DNA from: Monosporascus cannonballus
Lineage: Eukaryota > Ascomycota > Sordariomycetes > Xylariales
Direction: 5' to 3'
Length of the DNA: 64,000 bases
Assembly: GCA_004154925.1 (NCBI GenBank)
Contig: QJNS01000038.1
Span: 310,001 to 374,000, forward strand
In this document: piece after piece, positions 62,158-64,000 of the stretch
Numbering within the stretch: the first letter of the stretch is position 1
How the letters are laid out: every line of letters begins with the position of its first letter
Position numbers and translations under genes: made by a program
Notes under the pieces: generated by a model
The model's input: only the letters and a program-made list of their open reading frames with translations
What the model was told of the DNA's origin: nothing
Databases searched by the model: none

Positions 62158-62215
62158 TCGGAGGTACGTCGTAAAAAATGCTCTATAACGTACCTCCCCG
62201 ACCTTTTATTTTTGT
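62158..62215. other. Perfect 10-bp hairpin followed by a T-rich run
   Basis: GGAGGTACGT (62160-62169) pairs with ACGTACCTCC (62088+100 offset: 62188-62197) around an 18-base loop, directly after the tRNA-like sequence, followed by CTTTTATTTTTGTTT. It resembles the GC hairpins found between genes in fungal mitochondrial genomes, or a processing signal. Confidence 0.6.
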
Positions 62216-62262
62216 TTCTGCTTACTTTGAACTGCCACGGTATTTCCTTTTTGGGCAGTTAT

Positions 62263-62517
62263 TCAGTATCATAAGGGCTTCAGCCGTTAGTTCCTAACAG
62301 CTAGAGGGGTGAATCAGACCTAGTAAAGCCAGTCAGCACTAGCGGGAATTACTTCCTGTACCCCTGGTACCTTTTTCTCCCAGCTCCACCTGTATTTACG
62401 TGTATAAAAGGAGGGTTACCTACCTTCACTTTCTGGCTAGGACCTTCTAGAGGTCAAGGCAACCTTTAATACACTTCTTCGGTTATATGCTTCTGTGTGT
62501 GATGTCAGGGTCTCACA
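62263..62517 (+). repeat. Solo LTR 3 (small LTR family), TSD GTTAT
   Basis: Aligns with solo LTRs 1 and 2: CCCCTGGTACCTTTT, TGTATTTACGTGTATA, TTATATGCTTCTGTGTGTGATG and terminal GGGTCTCACA at 62517. GTTAT occurs on both sides (62258-62262, 62518-62522). The 5' end has lost its TG (it reads TCAGTATC). The insertion lies in a copy of the inverted-repeat element. Confidence 0.75.
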
Positions 62518-62522
62518 GTTAT

Positions 62523-62646
62523 GGCTGCACCATACCATCACGCCACCAGGGCAAAAGATCGGTGGAATGATCGCAATTGTGGCAATCATCCTGGTGCTTA
62601 CAGCTGCATATATACTGGAGCTCTTACGGGTGACGAGGCCGTAACA
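62523..62646 (+). repeat. Single arm of the inverted-repeat element
   Basis: Nearly identical to 27585-27707, including GCCACCAGGGCAAAAGATCGG and CTTACGGGTGACxAGGCCGTAACA. Two bases are missing near the start, which breaks the transmembrane-coding frame. No opposite arm was found nearby; solo LTR 3 abuts its left side. Confidence 0.8.
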
Positions 62647-63175
62647 TGGGTGGGTAACAGGTCCCTGGGTAACACGGTATTACCTACGTAATAACCATTT
62701 ATAAATAATCGTAAGGAGTAGATCTTTTAAACATGGTCAATTAATACATAATTCATAACAGATATCTATCTTTATTCAACAGCTTTCAATATACATTAAA
62801 TTTTGTTATAAGTAACTATTGCTAATAATACTTAGTTGCTTATAGATAGTAAATTGCTTAAACAGTGAACGTCATCCATAGTTAATGTGAGATTGAAGAC
62901 ACTGATAGTGTCCTGCCATAGTGTGGGGCCTCGCATTTTTCGGCACTTCAGGATCTAACAGTTAACCACCCACGCAGTAGGTGGCGGCGGACGGGTAACC
63001 ACGGGTGAGTAATGTCAAACCCTAAGGAAGTCCATATCCCCTGTTCAAACGTCTGCCCTGGCAGAAAACATGAGACATACCAACAGCTAACAGCGGAGAA
63101 GGTCTGTTTCCCCTCAAGGGAAAGAACAAAGTGAGGAATTGTCAACTAAACATGCGGCTGGTCTGAGGGCAAGAT
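62647..63175. other. Intergenic region downstream of the cutinase
   Basis: About 530 bases of normal to AT-rich composition with no gene. GGGTAACA-like motifs recur at 62652, 62666 and 62997. A small palindrome ACACTGATAGTGT is at about 62899. It probably contains the cutinase 3' untranslated region and terminator. Confidence 0.4.
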
Positions 63176-63936
63176 TTATAGCCCTACAGCTTGAACCACG
63201 AAATCCGCTGCCACATTCGCATCCGAACTGTACGTTAGATGGGCCGGAGTGGTGATAAAGGTGCCTGAGCAGACACCGTCACCGACGTTGCAGAAGACCT
63301 TCTGGTTCTGGACTCCGGGGAGCTTTTGACGTTGGACTAATGCTACGGTCAGCAAGAAGGCTCCATCGGATGTAACAAAGAATGAGCTTACATGGATCCC
63401 CGAAGGTCACCGAGGCCGTGACCTGGCTGGTGACATCGCCCAGCAGTTTTGCGGCATTATGCACAAGCATGGCGCCCTGCGAGTATCCGGACATGACGAC
63501 GGCCGCATCGGGGCACTGGCTAATCGCCTTCTTGACGAGTTCGGCCCTATTGATCGTTTAGTATACAACCGAAGCTCGAAGCGAATGGGTATGTGGTTTC
63601 CCCGACTCACATTTTCGCACTTCCCGCCCTGTCGCCAATTTGGATGATTCCTCCTATGCTCGCTGCGTAGTCCACTCCTTGGACAACGAGGTCGGGGACC
63701 TTCTTCGCCAATGCGTTGAAAAACGGCGGCCCAGCCACCGAGCCGACGTTGCCGAGTTCGGTTGTGCCCCGGGCGTAGATGACTACCACGCTCCCGCACT
63801 TGCCGTCGTTCAGGTCGTTTCTGGTCGAGCCGCCTATGCCGAGCTGGCGGTTCTCGATGCTGCTGGTGACGCCAGTCGGAAAAGCAAGACTGTTGCCGAA
63901 GAGGGCAAGGAGGGGGAGGAGATCGGAGACACGCAT
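63176..63936 (-). CDS. Cutinase (secreted serine esterase, CE5), two introns
   Basis: Secreted cutinases hydrolyse ester bonds in plant cutin. Exons are 63936-63611, 63546-63392 and 63342-63176, giving 215 residues, normal for the family. Introns are GTGAGT...CAATAG (65 bp) and GTAAGC...CCGTAG (49 bp), both GT-AG, and the frame is restored across each. The protein has a signal peptide (MRVSDLLPLLALFGNSLA), then CGSVVVIYARGTTELGNVG (oxyanion region), the nucleophile box MSGYSQGAMLVH, CNVGDGVC with the catalytic Asp, and TPAHLTY with the catalytic His. Cysteines are placed for the usual disulfides. There is no RIP damage. The start at 63936 is the only Met with a signal peptide. Confidence 0.93.
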
Positions 63937-64000
63937 CTTGATGAATTCGGTTGTAGCGAACGTAAGAACTAACGGCTTGAGAGAACGGAAGTGAGAATAT

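Noticed and set aside
62985..63040. Sequence resembling the bacterial 16S rRNA GTGGCGGACGGGTGAGTAA segment
   Set aside because: Only a short, interrupted resemblance (GGCGGCGGACGGGTAACC...GGGTGAGTAATG); surrounding sequence has no rRNA structure, so it is treated as coincidence.
1..64000. CRISPR arrays, bacterial operons, riboswitches
   Set aside because: The window is eukaryotic; the short tandem arrays seen are adjacent LTR repeats without spacers.

Overview
This window reads as nuclear DNA of a filamentous ascomycete (Pezizomycotina) whose genome has been heavily reshaped by repeat-induced point mutation (RIP). Long, extremely AT-rich blocks are full of TpA and stop codons but still carry recognisable, stop-riddled retrotransposon and transposase motifs. 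Short islands of ordinary base composition hold the genes. A cutinase with two short GT-AG introns, an F-box protein, an SGNH/GDSL esterase relic and pieces of a fungal NACHT-type NLR gene all point to an ascomycete. I cannot name the species.

Layout: 1-3317 is the end of a RIPed gypsy-type LTR element (family A, copy C). 3723-6324 is a RIP-damaged SGNH esterase pseudogene on the minus strand. 7723-8589 is an intact secreted protein with a deaminase-like cysteine pattern. 8655-8894 is a solo LTR (TSD CTTCT). 8912-10312 is an intact F-box gene. 10630-12374 is another solo LTR (TSD GATTA) that is itself split by a TA-flanked TIR element (10664-12180). 12454-21275 is a complete family-A copy (copy B, TSD TCAAG) carrying a Fot1/pogo-like transposon at 14208-16077. 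21749-27240 is a complete Ty1/copia-type element (TSD AATAC). 27257-27707 is a long-armed inverted-repeat element. 28605-39535 is an LTR of another family followed by about 10.5 kb of unreadable RIPed DNA. 40447-47536 is a complete family-A copy (copy A, TSD CGTTT) with a 120-bp un-RIPed mini-LTR inside (TSD TATCG). 47542-49782 holds further remnants. 49783-62063 is a left-truncated family-A copy (copy D) interrupted by a complete gypsy element (50583-56970, TSD CGATT). 62086-62215 is a tRNA-like sequence plus hairpin. 62263-62517 is a third solo LTR. 63176-63936 is an intact cutinase.

The most informative pattern is that the scraps between insertions, read on the minus strand, are successive pieces of one NACHT-domain NLR gene (P-loop, then a CQGTD/LRSLIWLLL block, then the VDALDEC Walker B). 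The reading frame is restored exactly when each element and one copy of its target-site duplication are removed. One immune-type receptor gene has therefore been split over roughly 15 kb by stacked transposons. Intact single-copy genes (secreted protein, F-box, cutinase) survive between the RIPed blocks, while the esterase next to copy C carries CAA-to-TAA type stops that look like RIP leakage.

Most of the DNA makes no product. The working genes I can support are the secreted 288-residue protein, the F-box protein and the cutinase. Functional links between them are not visible; a cutinase and a secreted protein fit a plant-associated lifestyle, by inference only.
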